A stretch of 64,000 nt of DNA from Adineta steineri (Eukaryota; Rotifera; Eurotatoria; Adinetida; Adinetidae), in NCBI GenBank assembly GCA_905250115.1, contig CAJNOI010000016.1:236184-300183 (forward strand). The letters are read 5' to 3'. Positions 1 to 10,250 of this stretch are shown here, one piece after another; position 1 is the stretch's first letter, and the number at the start of each line of letters is the position of its first letter. Position numbers and translations under genes: made by a program. Below the pieces are notes generated by a model, which worked only from the letters and a program-made list of their open reading frames with translations, did no database searches and was not told the origin of the DNA.

Positions 1-1437
1 ACGAATGCTTAGTGATATTGTTCATGATTCGAAAATAACATTTCGTATACATGCATTATTTGTTTGGTTACTTCGGATGTCTAATTCAGCAATAAATGAA
101 TCACTTTTTGATGCTTTACCAACTGAAGAACAAACAACAAAACAAGAACGAAAAGGTAAATTAATATTTCAATGTTTAAATTGAAATCTTATAATATTTT
201 CTTTAGATGTATATGATAATGAAAATCTCTCTAATTCTTTAACAAAACGTCGAACAACAACAATTGTATCAAGATCAACATCAATTCATGTTCAAGATTC
301 ATTATTACTATCTTCAACATTAACAAATTACACACCTAATCCAGGTTATTTATCAACATCACTTTATTCAACGATTGATAATTATCATCAAAATGAAAAT
401 GGTTACTATGATGATGAAGATGATTTCGATTCATTACAATATCAATTTTCATCTTATGGTTATGAAGCATTAAAATTATTTGAATTATTTATAAAAAAAT
501 TAAATAATATTAAATATTTACAATATATTCTAAATAATTGGGTTATTGGAAATCGATTAATTCTTAAATATACCAATAGAATGGATAGTAAAGATTTAAT
601 TTGTGCTTTAGCAAGTATTTTTCGAGTAAGACACAACAAAAAAAAATTTATTCTTGTTTTCGTTTTTATTAAATATTCTTTTTCTTTTTTTCTATCAATT
701 TAGTTATTTTTACCTGATGGTTGTTTTCATTTAGTTGAAGCAACTAATCAAAAAGGATTACATACAGCTAATTTTATTTTATATGATACAGATATTGTTT
801 TAACAAATGATACATCATCATTAACAGAAATTTTAAATGATAATAATTCAATTGTTATTAAACTTATTTTTGATGATATTGATGATAATCTTCGTGTGGT
901 TAAATTAGAAACATTACCTCTAACAAGATCAGAAATTCCTAGTTAGTTTTTTCTTTTTCTTTTGTTAACAAAAAATATCTTTGAAAACTATATTTTTTTA
1001 GTACCAACTTATGTGAAAACAATTATTGATCTATTTACAGATAGTAATTTAAATGAAGAAGCATTTGAATCAATTATTACACAACATAAGATCAAATATT
1101 TAAAGTAAGAATTACAATAGTAATGAATCTCATTTGTATAGTTCATGTATCATTATCTAAGAGATTTCGCTTTGTAATTACAAATGATTAACTACTTTAT
1201 TTTCTTTTATTTTTAAGCAAAGCAAAACTTCATTTTCAACTTGGTCGTTGTCAAACAGCAGCAACACTCTCAACAAATGATCGTCAACAAATGACAATAT
1301 TTAATGTTGAAAATATGAGTGATTTAGCATTAATACGTTTTTGGCAAAAAGGACTTTCACAAGCTTATAAAACACAAATACGTATACTTAAACAAGATGA
1401 TAATCAACATCAAAGAATACAAAAACAACAAAAATAA
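1..1437 (+). CDS. FLCN: Folliculin (FLCN), C-terminal part; 5' end outside window
   Basis: Five exons read through in one frame: <1-155, 207-625, 704-941, 1002-1104 and 1218-1437, joined by GT-AG introns of about 50-110 bp. The C-terminus matches what is known of folliculin. A WVIGNRLI segment precedes FLPDGC (human WLSGNQVV and MLPVGC), and the last 70 residues carry the FRFWQKGLSQAYK-like ending that parallels LKFWMTGLSKTYK of human folliculin. Folliculin is a DENN-fold GTPase-activating protein for RagC/D that works with FNIP on the lysosome in nutrient signalling. The catalytic arginine region would lie upstream of the window. A low-complexity loop of about 60 residues (237-460) sits between the conserved blocks. 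The next gene starts about 410 bp downstream on the same strand. The family call rests on remembered human sequence. Confidence 0.82.
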
Positions 1438-1848
1438 TCTTATTTTACTTATTAATCATCTATTCAAACAGTATCGTTTCAAACCGGTGGTGCATGTCTG
1501 TTTATGTTCTTTTTTTTTGCTTGAGCAACTATGTCAAAGATGCTATTTGTATATGTTTGTTCTTTTCTGTCATTTATATACATATACTGTACATTCGATA
1601 TTTTGCTCAATCATATGTCTTTTCATTTTTTGTTCGATATAACACGAACAAGATGGAAATTATTTTGTACAATATGTTTGTCAGTTGATTGAAGCTTTTG
1701 TTTTCTTTTTCTTCTCTCTTTTCGTTTATTTGCATTGTACTTCTTGTTATTCTGTTTCGGCAAGAATTTATAAACAACAAACGTTGAATCATCAGTCGAT
1801 TTATTGTTTTTCCTCTTGTTTGATTTTGTTTTTCTGGTTTTTAGATAA
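1438..1848. other. Intergenic spacer between FLCN and the POT1-like gene
   Basis: About 410 bp of AT-rich DNA with pyrimidine tracts between two same-strand genes. It should contain the FLCN 3' UTR and the promoter/5' UTR of the next gene. A pyrimidine-rich stretch ending in TTTTTAG lies just before the ATG at 1849 and could be a 5' UTR splice acceptor. No conserved element is recognised. Confidence 0.6.
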
Positions 1849-2832
1849 ATGCCATCGAGACTATCGACAACTATTACAACAACTGAACTAGCTAAGAAAG
1901 TATGTGATAGAAGAAAATTCAAAGATTTGTGTTACCATTATTATTAGTATGAATATAAAACAATAAATGAATTATATCAATTGATTCAACCAAGTGGAGC
2001 TAAATGGTGTTTCTATGGTGTTGTTAAATTTCGACGTGAAATCAATGATAATTGTATGTTGTTAGGTATATGTGATCCAACATCATATGGAAAAGGTAAA
2101 TATAATAAAATTTATATGCATATAATTGATAAAAAATTTTTTATTTTAGGTCCAAAAGGTGTTAGTTGTCTTTTATATCGCGAATCATTTGCTGGTATGA
2201 TTGAACTCCCTGTTGATATTGAAATTGGACATATTATTCGTTTACATCGAATGAAAGTAAATATTTATAAATCAAAATATATCTAATATTATTATTCATC
2301 ATCATCATTAAATAGATTACTACATATAAACCTGAAAGTGGTTGTATACAAATGAAATCTTCTAATTATTATAGTTGGTATGTATATTTTCATTTATGAT
2401 AAATTAAAATAAATATTAAATTCTTTTCTAGGCTCATATTTGATAATAATGATGATACAGGTTATGATCCAATTGCACAGAGTAGTTTTACTTATACATT
2501 TAATGATAATGATTGTGATAAAGTAAGTATCTAGTGTTGAATAATTAACTTTTTAAAATTATATTGTTATATAGATCGATGAATTACGTGCATGGTTGTT
2601 ATCATTTGCAGATGATGACACTTTAAATACTGAACTTGATTTTCAATTTGTTTTACCAGAACCAAAAACATTTCATGAACAATCAACTCAAACTATGGAA
2701 GATGATATGAAAAATAATAATAATACAAATGATATCATTTCTTCAAGTGACGATAATGGATCACCACAATTTTTTCCAGCTTCTGATAAATATGATCCAT
2801 CAGAAAATCGATTGCATACTGATTATGATTAA
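1849..2832 (+). CDS. POT1-like protein with a single N-terminal telomere-binding OB fold
   Basis: Six exons (1849-1899, 1948-2095, 2150-2256, 2316-2377, 2432-2522, 2575-2832) give 717 nt and a 238-residue protein. Residues about 20-130 resemble the first OB fold of POT1: FYGVVKFRRE (human VYGVVKFFKP), then VSCLLYRESF, and IGHIIRLHRMKI (human GDIVRFHRLKI), followed by a YSWLIFD strand. POT1 binds single-stranded telomeric DNA in shelterin. After the OB fold a short IDELRAWLLSF segment corresponds to the linker helix before OB2 in human POT1. The protein then turns into an acidic, Asn-rich tail and stops. No second OB fold and no TPP1-binding C-terminal domain are visible, so this is much shorter than the roughly 630-residue vertebrate protein. 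It may be a POT1 paralogue or a lineage-specific short POT1. Family call likely; function inferred. Confidence 0.75.
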
Positions 2833-3743
2833 ATATTTCACATATTTGTGCTTATAAAAAATTGTTTTTCTTTTGTATTATTTATTTCGTTTTTGTTCCA
2901 CTATGTCAGATTTACAAGTTTTGTTTTATTTATTATATAAGTATTGTTTATCGAATCGATAAAAGTGATATACTATCAGAAAATTTTCGTATCTATTCAT
3001 TAACATAATATATATACATATATTTAAAAATTAACGGCATTATATTAACAAGAAAGCATTGCTGCTGCCAATTAATAAAATCTTTCTTTTCATACAAGAA
3101 TTGGTTGATTTTGTTTGATAATACTAATTCTTATTATGTGAGGAACCTTTACTCCGCTCCAGTGTGGATGCAGGTAATGATAAGATCATTTACTCTCACC
3201 TAGACCATCACCCGCACCGCTATTTTTTTTTTCTTTAGTTTCTTACAACACTTCGTCTTCGGAGTACAATAGAATTGCTATTAACATCATGCAAATAATC
3301 AGGAAACTACTTGCAAGAAATGAGAATCATTGAGGACAAAATCTTGTACATTATCGAGATCGAAACACGATCATTATTTTCTTGAGGGTGTGGATGTGTG
3401 GGTGTTTTCTTTCATTACCGACACCCGCGCTCTTACACACACACCCTAGTTAGATGTTGGTCAGTATTGTCTTTTTTCTTCTTGTTTTGGTACATTATTA
3501 TTGAAAAATGATTCATCTATATAAATCAGAAATCGATTTGTTAGAATTTTCTCTTCATTTGATTTCGTTTATTTATATTAGAACTTTTATCCTTTAACTT
3601 GTTCGTGTGTATATCTCCTTTTGTGTTATTGATTAACCTTAGAAATTTTATTCTTCGAAGAAAACTTGGTAAAAATTATCGATAATAACAGATTTCTCTT
3701 AAAAGTTCTAGTTGTTATAAATTTTAAATGAAAATGAAAAAAT
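2833..3743. repeat. Intergenic spacer with duplicated 3' flank and degenerate GAGGGTGTGG repeats
   Basis: No gene is seen. 2861-3022 is one copy of a direct repeat also found at 6095-6254. It begins 28 bp after the POT1-like stop codon, so it probably contains that gene's 3' UTR. Around 3140-3225 and 3380-3450 lie short copies of a G/C-rich motif (GAGGGTGTGG, then a short loop, then CCCACACCCTC-like sequence) related to the ends of the fold-back element at 5408-5899. The rest is AT-rich. Confidence 0.6.
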
Positions 3744-5152
3744 TCATTTCCGACGACGGTATTTCTGTTCATGCCATTGATAATCAAAATCCGGTTGTTT
3801 CGATGGTACAGCATGATTGCTATAAGACATATTTGTGGCAGAATCAATTTCTTTGATTTTTTTCCATTGATTAATTATTTCTCGTTTAATCTGATCAAAA
3901 TGAATCTCATTCATTATTGATTTGTCTTTATTTGTGATTAATAAATAAACTTTATGTAATTTTTCTTTATCTAATAATTTAGTAGATTTCATTTGAATAT
4001 TCTTGTTCGAATATTTATATATAATTTCTATGTAAATATGATATTTTTCTTGCAATGCATATAAATTTTGACCATTTCTTCCAATAAAAAGATGAACTTT
4101 TTTTATGCGTTCTGGTATAAAACTGTTTGGATCGAATGAAAGAGACATGAATGGAAATGATTCATCTGAGTCAATCAATTCAATATTTTCTATTTTCCAT
4201 TGTTTAGTAATTCGTTCTTTAATTTCATCAATAGGAATTTCATTTGTTATTGATTTGTTTTTCTTAGTAATGACTATAAAGAACTGATCAAAATTATCTT
4301 CTTGAATTTGAAGAAGTTTCTGAAAATATTTGTATTTAAAACAGAAACAGTCATTTTTAATAACATGTAAACGAACATTATATTGATCTTCTAACTTGTG
4401 TAAATTTTCATTTTTTTCTCCTAAAAAACGCTCCATTATTTCATAACGTTCAAACATCCACCCAGATCTCGGTATGAATGAAAGAGATACAACTTGAAAT
4501 TGATTTTGATCAAAAGTCAATTCTCTTTCAAGCAATTGACTTTCATTTGTTTCTTCCCATTTTTTAATTATTTCTTGTTTTATTTCATCAATAGGAATTG
4601 TATCTAACATCAATTTGTTTTTTCTTTTAATTAACACATACTGATTAGGTCCATAAATTATGTAATGTATTTCACCACGATCTTTTAGATTGAGACATCT
4701 TTTAACAAATCCCCAGTTAGAACGTTTATTGATAAAATAAACATGAATATCATATTTGTCTTGCAAAGCAATTAAAGTTTCACCTTTTTTCCCAACGAAA
4801 CGACCAATTCTTGCTTGACGCTGTCGAAAGTCTACTTCTGGTTCGAATGGAAGAGTACAAACATAAAAAGTTTTATCTATTTTTGGTTCTTTTAATCGAT
4901 CCAAAACAATTTCATCACATATATTAATCAGTACATTAAGATCAATTATGTTCAAACCTAAAATGAAAATAAATATTATATGTATTTTATCATATAAAAT
5001 TCACCTTTTTTTTCATAACATGAACAACATCGTTTGGATAATTCATAATAAACATGTCCTTCATAATTTTTGTCACGCCGAATTAAATTAACAGCATGAT
5101 TAAATTTTGATCGATATTTAGAAGTATGTACAATACATTCATTAGTTGCCAT
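3744..5152 (-). CDS. Three-repeat KH-like RNA-binding protein (hypothetical)
   Basis: Two exons on the minus strand: 5152-5005 and 4957-3744, joined by a 47-bp intron, giving 1,362 nt and 453 residues. The N-terminal exon has a small Cys cluster (RCCSCYEKK). The second exon carries three modules about 110-120 residues apart. Each has a GxxG-like loop followed by LxxLxxKYxI: IGRFVGKKGETLIALQDKYD, then MERFLGEKNENLHKLEDQYN, then LFIGRNGQNLYALQEKYH. Each module ends with a TIPIDEIKQEIIKKW-like helix. This is the pattern of KH domains, whose GxxG loop contacts single-stranded nucleic acid. In module 2 the loop is GEKN, which would weaken binding. The C-terminus is basic (HEQKYRRRK). The architecture was not matched to a named family. 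Confidence 0.65.
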
Positions 5153-5407
5153 CAGAGCTGTAAATTTACTCTGATATTAATGACAAAATGTGCATTTAAA
5201 TATACAAGATAATCATATGAGAAAAATAAAGGAAAAAACCATCACTTGTATCTTATGAAAATACCTACTGTAACGATAAAGAATTTAACTGATGATGTCA
5301 TAAACAAGTTAAATATATACTCAAGATAAAGAAAGAAAAACATTCGTTTTATATACGTTGTAAAAATTAATTACATATATATGTTGAAATTTCTTGAGGA
5401 TGTGGAT
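5153..5407. other. Promoter-side spacer of the KH-like gene
   Basis: AT-rich sequence upstream of the minus-strand ATG at 5152. No recognisable core promoter element or gene is seen. Confidence 0.4.
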
Positions 5408-5899
5408 GTGGGTTTGTCTTTCATTACTCTCACCCACACCCTCAAGATGGAACAGTTCTCGGCTGAGGCCTTTCTATTGAGAAATTAGGGTGGGTGCTTT
5501 TTGTCAACATATGGCTAATATATGTACATGATGAAAAGGTGTTTTACAGAATTTCAAAAAAGCTTTGGAAAGCTCTGAAAAGAGTGCAAATGGCTGCAAA
5601 GTATGAAAAAATGAGAAGAAAATCAACGAAATCCTGAAAAGTTCCTTGTAAGTGTAAATAGTAAGGACCTGCTCGTGCACAATAGTGTCTTACAGTTCTA
5701 TATAGCAAAAAAAAAGGTTTGTTTTCCAGAGATCTCCAAAGCTTTTTTGAAATTCTGTAAAACACCTTTTTCATCATGTACATATATTAGCCATATGTTG
5801 ACAAAAAGCACCCACCATAATTTCTCAATAGAAAGGTCTCAGCCGAGAACTATTTCATCTCGAGGGTGTGGGTGAGAGTAATGAAAGACAAGCCCACCC
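5408..5899. mobile_element. Fold-back MITE-like element with long terminal inverted repeats
   Basis: The left arm (about 5408-5569) is nearly the exact reverse complement of the right arm (about 5726-5899). Shared blocks include TTGTCTTTCATTACTCTCAC, GTTCTCGGCTGAG, ATTGAGAAATTA, GGTGGGTGCTTTTTGTCAAC and ATGGCTAATATATGTACATG, with only scattered mismatches. A spacer of about 155 bp separates the arms. There is no credible coding capacity, and open frames in the element are artefacts of the palindrome. The high arm identity suggests recent insertion or gene conversion. No clear target-site duplication was found, so the superfamily is not assigned. The end motif recurs at 3140-3225 and 3380-3450. 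Confidence 0.85.
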
Positions 5900-6094
5900 T
5901 TATTTTAGAGTTATGGTGCTCAAATAAAAACTCTTGTTGGATCATTTTGGTTTAGAAATAAACAACTTGTTTAACTAGATTGTTTTTTCTTCTTCTTCTG
6001 TTTATTATTTATATTCATTATCAGATCTTTGATTTAGCCACTTTTGTTGCTATGTGATTTTTTTTCTCTCGTTGTTTTGATAGAATAATGATAA

Positions 6095-6254
6095 ATTGTT
6101 TTTCTTTTGTCTTATTTATTTCATTTTTGTTCAACTATGTCAGATTTTTGAGTTTTGTTTTATTTATTATATAAGTATTGTGTATCGAATCGATAAAAGT
6201 GATATACTATCAGAAAACTCGTATCTGTTCATAAACATAATATATATACATGTA
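6095..6254. repeat. Direct repeat A, copy 2 (copy 1 at 2861-3022)
   Basis: This 160-bp segment aligns end to end with 2861-3022, sharing for example ATATAAGTATTG and TCGAATCGATAAAAGTGATA. Copy 1 begins just after the POT1-like stop codon, so this is a displaced copy of a 3' flank. It abuts repeat B copy 1 directly at about 6254. Confidence 0.88.
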
Positions 6255-6630
6255 TGCTCTAATATATACAATGATCTTATCTTTTTTATGCTTGATCCAC
6301 TAAAAGTTCATCACAATGGGATTTTTCTATTTACGTATATCTGTCTACAGTTGAGGACAGTTCGACTAATAAAATATAGTTTTCCTTCCATACATATGTA
6401 ATTTCAGTATTTTGATGAGAAATATAATTAAATCGAGTAATTTCTTTCATAAACTCAATAATTATAGAAACTAATTATCTGCTTGAATAAATATAATTTA
6501 AAATTACGATTGAAATTTTTAAAAACATCATGTTTTTTTATATAAAATTTTGTTCGACTTAAAATTATAGCTGAGAAAACGCCTACAGTAAATACATTTT
6601 TATATTGTATTTTAAATATTCAATACACTA
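6254..6630. repeat. Direct repeat B, copy 1 (copy 2 at 7363-7735)
   Basis: About 375 bp align with 7363-7735 along the whole length with scattered substitutions and small indels. Shared blocks include AAAAGTTCATCACAATGGGA, CATACATATGTAATTTCAGT and TAATTTCTTTCATAAACTCA. Copy 2 ends about 50 bp before the ATG of the PAN/NHL gene, so the unit probably includes that gene's promoter or 5' UTR. Copy 1 has no gene behind it. Confidence 0.9.
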
Positions 6631-6707
6631 GAACAATATCATAATATGAATTAGATATTAAAAAATATTTATAAACTATTAATAATGATGTATAATTTAA
6701 ACGATCT

Positions 6708-6835
6708 TTACCATCCATAACAATAAGATAATTTTGTATGTCAGTTGTATCTGATTTATAGATCATAACTGCTAATCGTATAAGAGATGATTCATTGTAT
6801 ATATCGATAGTTTGTATCGAAGGTGTTGACCAAAT
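6708..6835 (-). pseudogene. Possible orphan coding fragment
   Basis: On the minus strand about 42 codons stay open between the repeat B copies, reading from a TGGATTTGGTCAACA start and including SSLIRLAVMIYKSD and NYLIVMDGKD. A GTAAAG donor-like site follows. It reads like an exon but there is no start and no partner exon nearby. It could be a relic of a duplicated gene or chance. No family is recognised. Confidence 0.25.
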
Positions 6836-7362
6836 CCATTATTTTCCATTAATTGGATTTACTGATATTATCATCAATATTAAAATAAAATTCCATATGA
6901 ATATCATTCAATTGTTTGATTAAAAAGAATATTATTGAAGAATAATAATTTATTCTGTTAGATAACAAGCTAATATTAAGTTTATTTATTACCTTTATAT
7001 AACTTCAATTTTATTTTTCGTCTTTCTATGTTTTTATTTCAACTAATATCAGATCTTTTATGCGTTTCTTTAATAGATATTTATACTTTTTTATACATCT
7101 ATTTTCATCATTCTCTATACTTATATCGTCGTTGGTAAGTAACTTTAGATTTTAAATATTAATCATTCTATTTATGAGTCACTCGAAAATTATCAAAATC
7201 AATTGTATTTTGTGTCTTGCAAACTTTTTGTTTTTGATTTAAAGAAAAAAAACGATAGATTATAAGTTGATCCATGTTCAAACAATCATATCTTTTGATA
7301 GTATATGAATATTATTTATTTCAGAATATTTCAAATTTTCTTAATATTTATTTGCTATAATA

Positions 7363-7735
7363 TACTCTACTATATACAATAATCTTATCTTTTTTATGTT
7401 TGATTCATTAAAAGTTCATCACAATGGGATTTTTTATTTACGTACAGCTGCCTACAATTGAGGATAGTTTGACTGATAAAATATAGTTTTGCTTCCATAC
7501 ATATGTAATTTCAGTAGTTTGATGAGAAACATAATTAAATCGAGTAATTTCTTTCATAAACTCAATAATTATAGAAACTAATTTTCTGCTTGTATAAATA
7601 TATTTGCTAACTATAATTAAAATTTTTAAAAACATCACGTTTTTTATATGAAATTTTACTCGACTTAAAACTAGAAATGAGAAAACACCCACAGTAAATG
7701 CGTTTTTATATTGTATTTTAAATATTCAATGCACT
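7363..7735. repeat. Direct repeat B, copy 2, upstream of the PAN/NHL gene
   Basis: Second copy of the unit at 6254-6630. It lies immediately upstream of the PAN/NHL gene and is the natural candidate for its proximal promoter. Confidence 0.9.
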
Positions 7736-7783
7736 ACTGTCATTTACTGAAATAATTTCTTTTCAGTGATATATGAACGTGTT

Positions 7784-9809
7784 ATGGCGAGATTTTTTCA
7801 CAATACATTCTTAATTCTTATTGTTGGATTACTGATTCTCATAGAATGGAGTATAGAAGATCAGTCTCTATATGATATAAGTAGTATGGGCACAGAATTT
7901 ATTCCTATGAATAATTCTTTTCCTCCTCTGTTTACATTTCTGGCAAAATCTTTCATAGATTGTGCTATTCAATGTAATGCACGTAGAGATTGCCGAGTAT
8001 TCGACTTTGATATTGATTCAAAGCAGTGTCGCTTATGGGACGCTAATCTAACAACAGGCTCTATTGTTCCATCGTCTTCAAAACCTTTATCGTCTGTTGG
8101 TAGTATTCTATTATCATCCAGTATGTATGCTAATATTCACAATCAGTCATATGATATCAACAACGATACTAGTCCATCATACAATATCAATAACAATACT
8201 AGCCCATCATATGATATCAACAACAATACTAGTCCATCAGATGATATCAATACTAGTTTGTCAAATAATATCAATACTAGTCCATCGTACACTACAACTC
8301 CATCACACACTTCTAGTCCTTCATACACTACTAGTCCATCATACAATATCAACAACAATACTGGTCCATTATATGATATCAATAACAATACTAGTGCGTC
8401 ATATAATATCAATACTAGTCCATCAAATAATATCAATACTAGTCCATCATACACTACAATTCCATCACACACTACTAGTCCATCATACACTACTAGCCCA
8501 TCATACACTACTAGTCCATCATACATTCAATGTCCTTTAAATACATTCTATAATGGTTCTGTATGTCTACCACAACTTCTTCAAAATCAAACTTGTTTAC
8601 AGGCAAATGCATGCCGATCAGATTTGAATCTCACTTGTCAACCAAGTTGCGATTTCACATACCGATGTTCAGTCCGTAAGTCAATTGAATACTATTTTTC
8701 TTAGAGCTAGAATTCCTTGTTTATTATTATACTATTCGAAACAGTATAGTACCATTCAGATTAAGAACTAGGGCAATGGAGATATTTTTTAGAGTTTAAT
8801 ATTTTTGCATAATCCAATGTGCTATTGTTGATCACTTCAATTATAAAATAGTTATTGGTATAATATATTTTTCTTTATTATTGCAGTTCCAGCCATAGGT
8901 TATGGTCAAACAGTGGCTGGTTATTGTAATGGTAGTATTGGTAGCAATGCTACTAAACTACCAGGTCCTTGGGGTCTTGCTGTTTCTTCAGTGGATGGAA
9001 CTCTGTACGTTGCCGACGAATATTATCCAGCTTTTCTAGCTTTCTCACCATTTTCGCGCACAGAACAAGTAATTTTCTCAAGCGGTGATATTGACCCTGT
9101 GGGTATCTTTGTTGACAACTCGAATACTATCTATATGGCCGATCGAAAGCTTCATAATGGTACTGTGCTTGTTCAACGGTCAGGGACTATTATTAGAAGC
9201 TTTCCAACTGCGGGGCTATCGACAAGTTCGTGCTCACTCAATGGACTCTACTATCCTTATGGTATAGCAGTTGATCAATCTGGTAATATCTATATAGGAT
9301 TGTGGACGTGTTCTGCAGTAGTAAAACTGGCACCAAATGCTACTAGTGTAACAGTTGTTGCTGGACAAATGGGAAGTTCAGGTAGTACTAGTACTAAACT
9401 TTCGGGGGTTCGCTATGTTCGTTTAGACGAAGATCGAGGTGTATTCTATGTCAGTGATTCCAGCAACAATCGCATTCAGCAGTTTATCATTGGTGGTAAT
9501 GGGACAGGAGTGACAGTGGCAGGTGGTAATGGTGCAGGAGCAGGTTTGAATCAGTTGAATAGCCCTACAGGAATGTGTGTTACACGTGATGGTCAAACTC
9601 TTTACGTTGCTGATAAACTCAATAATCGAATTATGAAATGGATAATTGGTGCCAGTGCAGGATCGGTCGTCGCTGGTATAAGTGGGGCATCGGGTAATAC
9701 TGCTTATCTTTTGAATAATCCAGGCGATGTGGCTCTCGATTCAACTGAAACTTATCTATATGTTGCAGACCAAAATAATTATAGGGTTCAACGATTTCGC
9801 CTTCAATGA
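7784..9809 (+). CDS. Secreted PAN/apple and six-NHL-repeat protein with a Ser/Thr/Asn-rich tandem-repeat stalk
   Basis: Two exons, 7784-8675 and 8887-9809, give 604 residues. An N-terminal hydrophobic segment (FLILIVGLLILIEW) looks like a signal peptide. Residues about 60-95 form a PAN/apple-like module with Cys spacing DCAIQCNARRDCRVF...KQCRLW. Next comes a low-complexity stalk (about 8140-8525) built from SPSY, INNNT and TTSPSYTT repeats. A short Cys-rich segment follows (CPLNTFYNGSVCLP to CDFTYRCSV). The second exon encodes six NHL-type repeats, each with a hydrophobic strand then LYVADxxNNRxxxF, for example SDSSNNRIQQF, ADKLNNRIMKW and ADQNNYRVQRF. That is enough for a closed six-bladed propeller. 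NHL propellers bind protein or RNA; an extracellular adhesive or ligand-binding role is inferred. A polyadenylation-like AATAAA lies near 9906. An ATG at 7784 is used because it starts the signal peptide; a TTTTCAG acceptor-like site at 7760-7766 leaves a 5' exon possible. Confidence 0.85.
8143..8526 (+). repeat. In-frame coding minisatellite in the PAN/NHL gene
   Basis: Tandem degenerate units of ACTAGTCCATCATACAATAT type encode Ser/Thr/Pro/Tyr/Asn-rich repeats. Because the unit length is a multiple of three, two other frames also stay open here. Those are shadows of the repeat and not genes. Confidence 0.85.
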
Positions 9810-10130
9810 TTATCTATAAAACTATATCAGTTTACTTATTGTTGTATGATTCGTACGCTTTCCGCTTATTTTTCTGTAAAGTGCCATAAATAATGAATAA
9901 TTGAACAATAAAATAAATGTATACATGCTTTTGTCTATACATTAAACAACATGAAGCAATGTTTAATCATAGATTGAATTTAACTTATATTTTGTCTCTA
10001 AGCTGTTTAGTCATTACAATTACAGAAGAGAAAAGTTTTCTGAAAAAAATTTCACTTTATAAAGTTTCATTTCAACATTTGATAATCATTTGATTATCAA
10101 TAACAGCATTAGTTAATATTACCACAACTT
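9810..10130. other. 3' flank of the PAN/NHL gene
   Basis: AT-rich with an AATAAA-type signal near 9906. Nothing else is seen. Confidence 0.5.
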
Positions 10131-10250
10131 TTATTGATTCTTTTTGTTCAATTTTCTTCGTAGTCCAGCTTTGCCATTTTCTAACAATTGTTTATAAAGC
10201 CATAAAGCAGCTACTAATACAGTTGCACTAGCACCTTCACATTTAGAATG
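10131..10250 (-). pseudogene. Orphan terminal-exon-like fragment
   Basis: A minus-strand frame of about 40 codons ends at a TAA (10131-10133). It includes EGASATVLVAALWLYKQLL and ENGKAGLRRKLNKKNQ, an unusually protein-like composition for this spacer. An ATATCAG acceptor-like site precedes it. No upstream exons could be found in the next kilobase. It may be a decayed gene end or a copied exon. Family not recognised. Confidence 0.3.

Noticed and set aside
1397-1922. Several short frames between FLCN and the POT1-like gene
   Set aside because: T/F/I-rich or K/N-rich composition typical of AT-rich UTR or spacer DNA, no splice-compatible partners.
5544-5875. Open frames on both strands across 5544-5875
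   Set aside because: They lie inside the palindromic fold-back element and mirror each other; composition is not protein-like.
8064-8540. Additional plus-frame and minus-strand open frames over the stalk repeat
   Set aside because: Explained by a multiple-of-three coding minisatellite; the frame carrying signal peptide, Cys modules and NHL exon is the real one.
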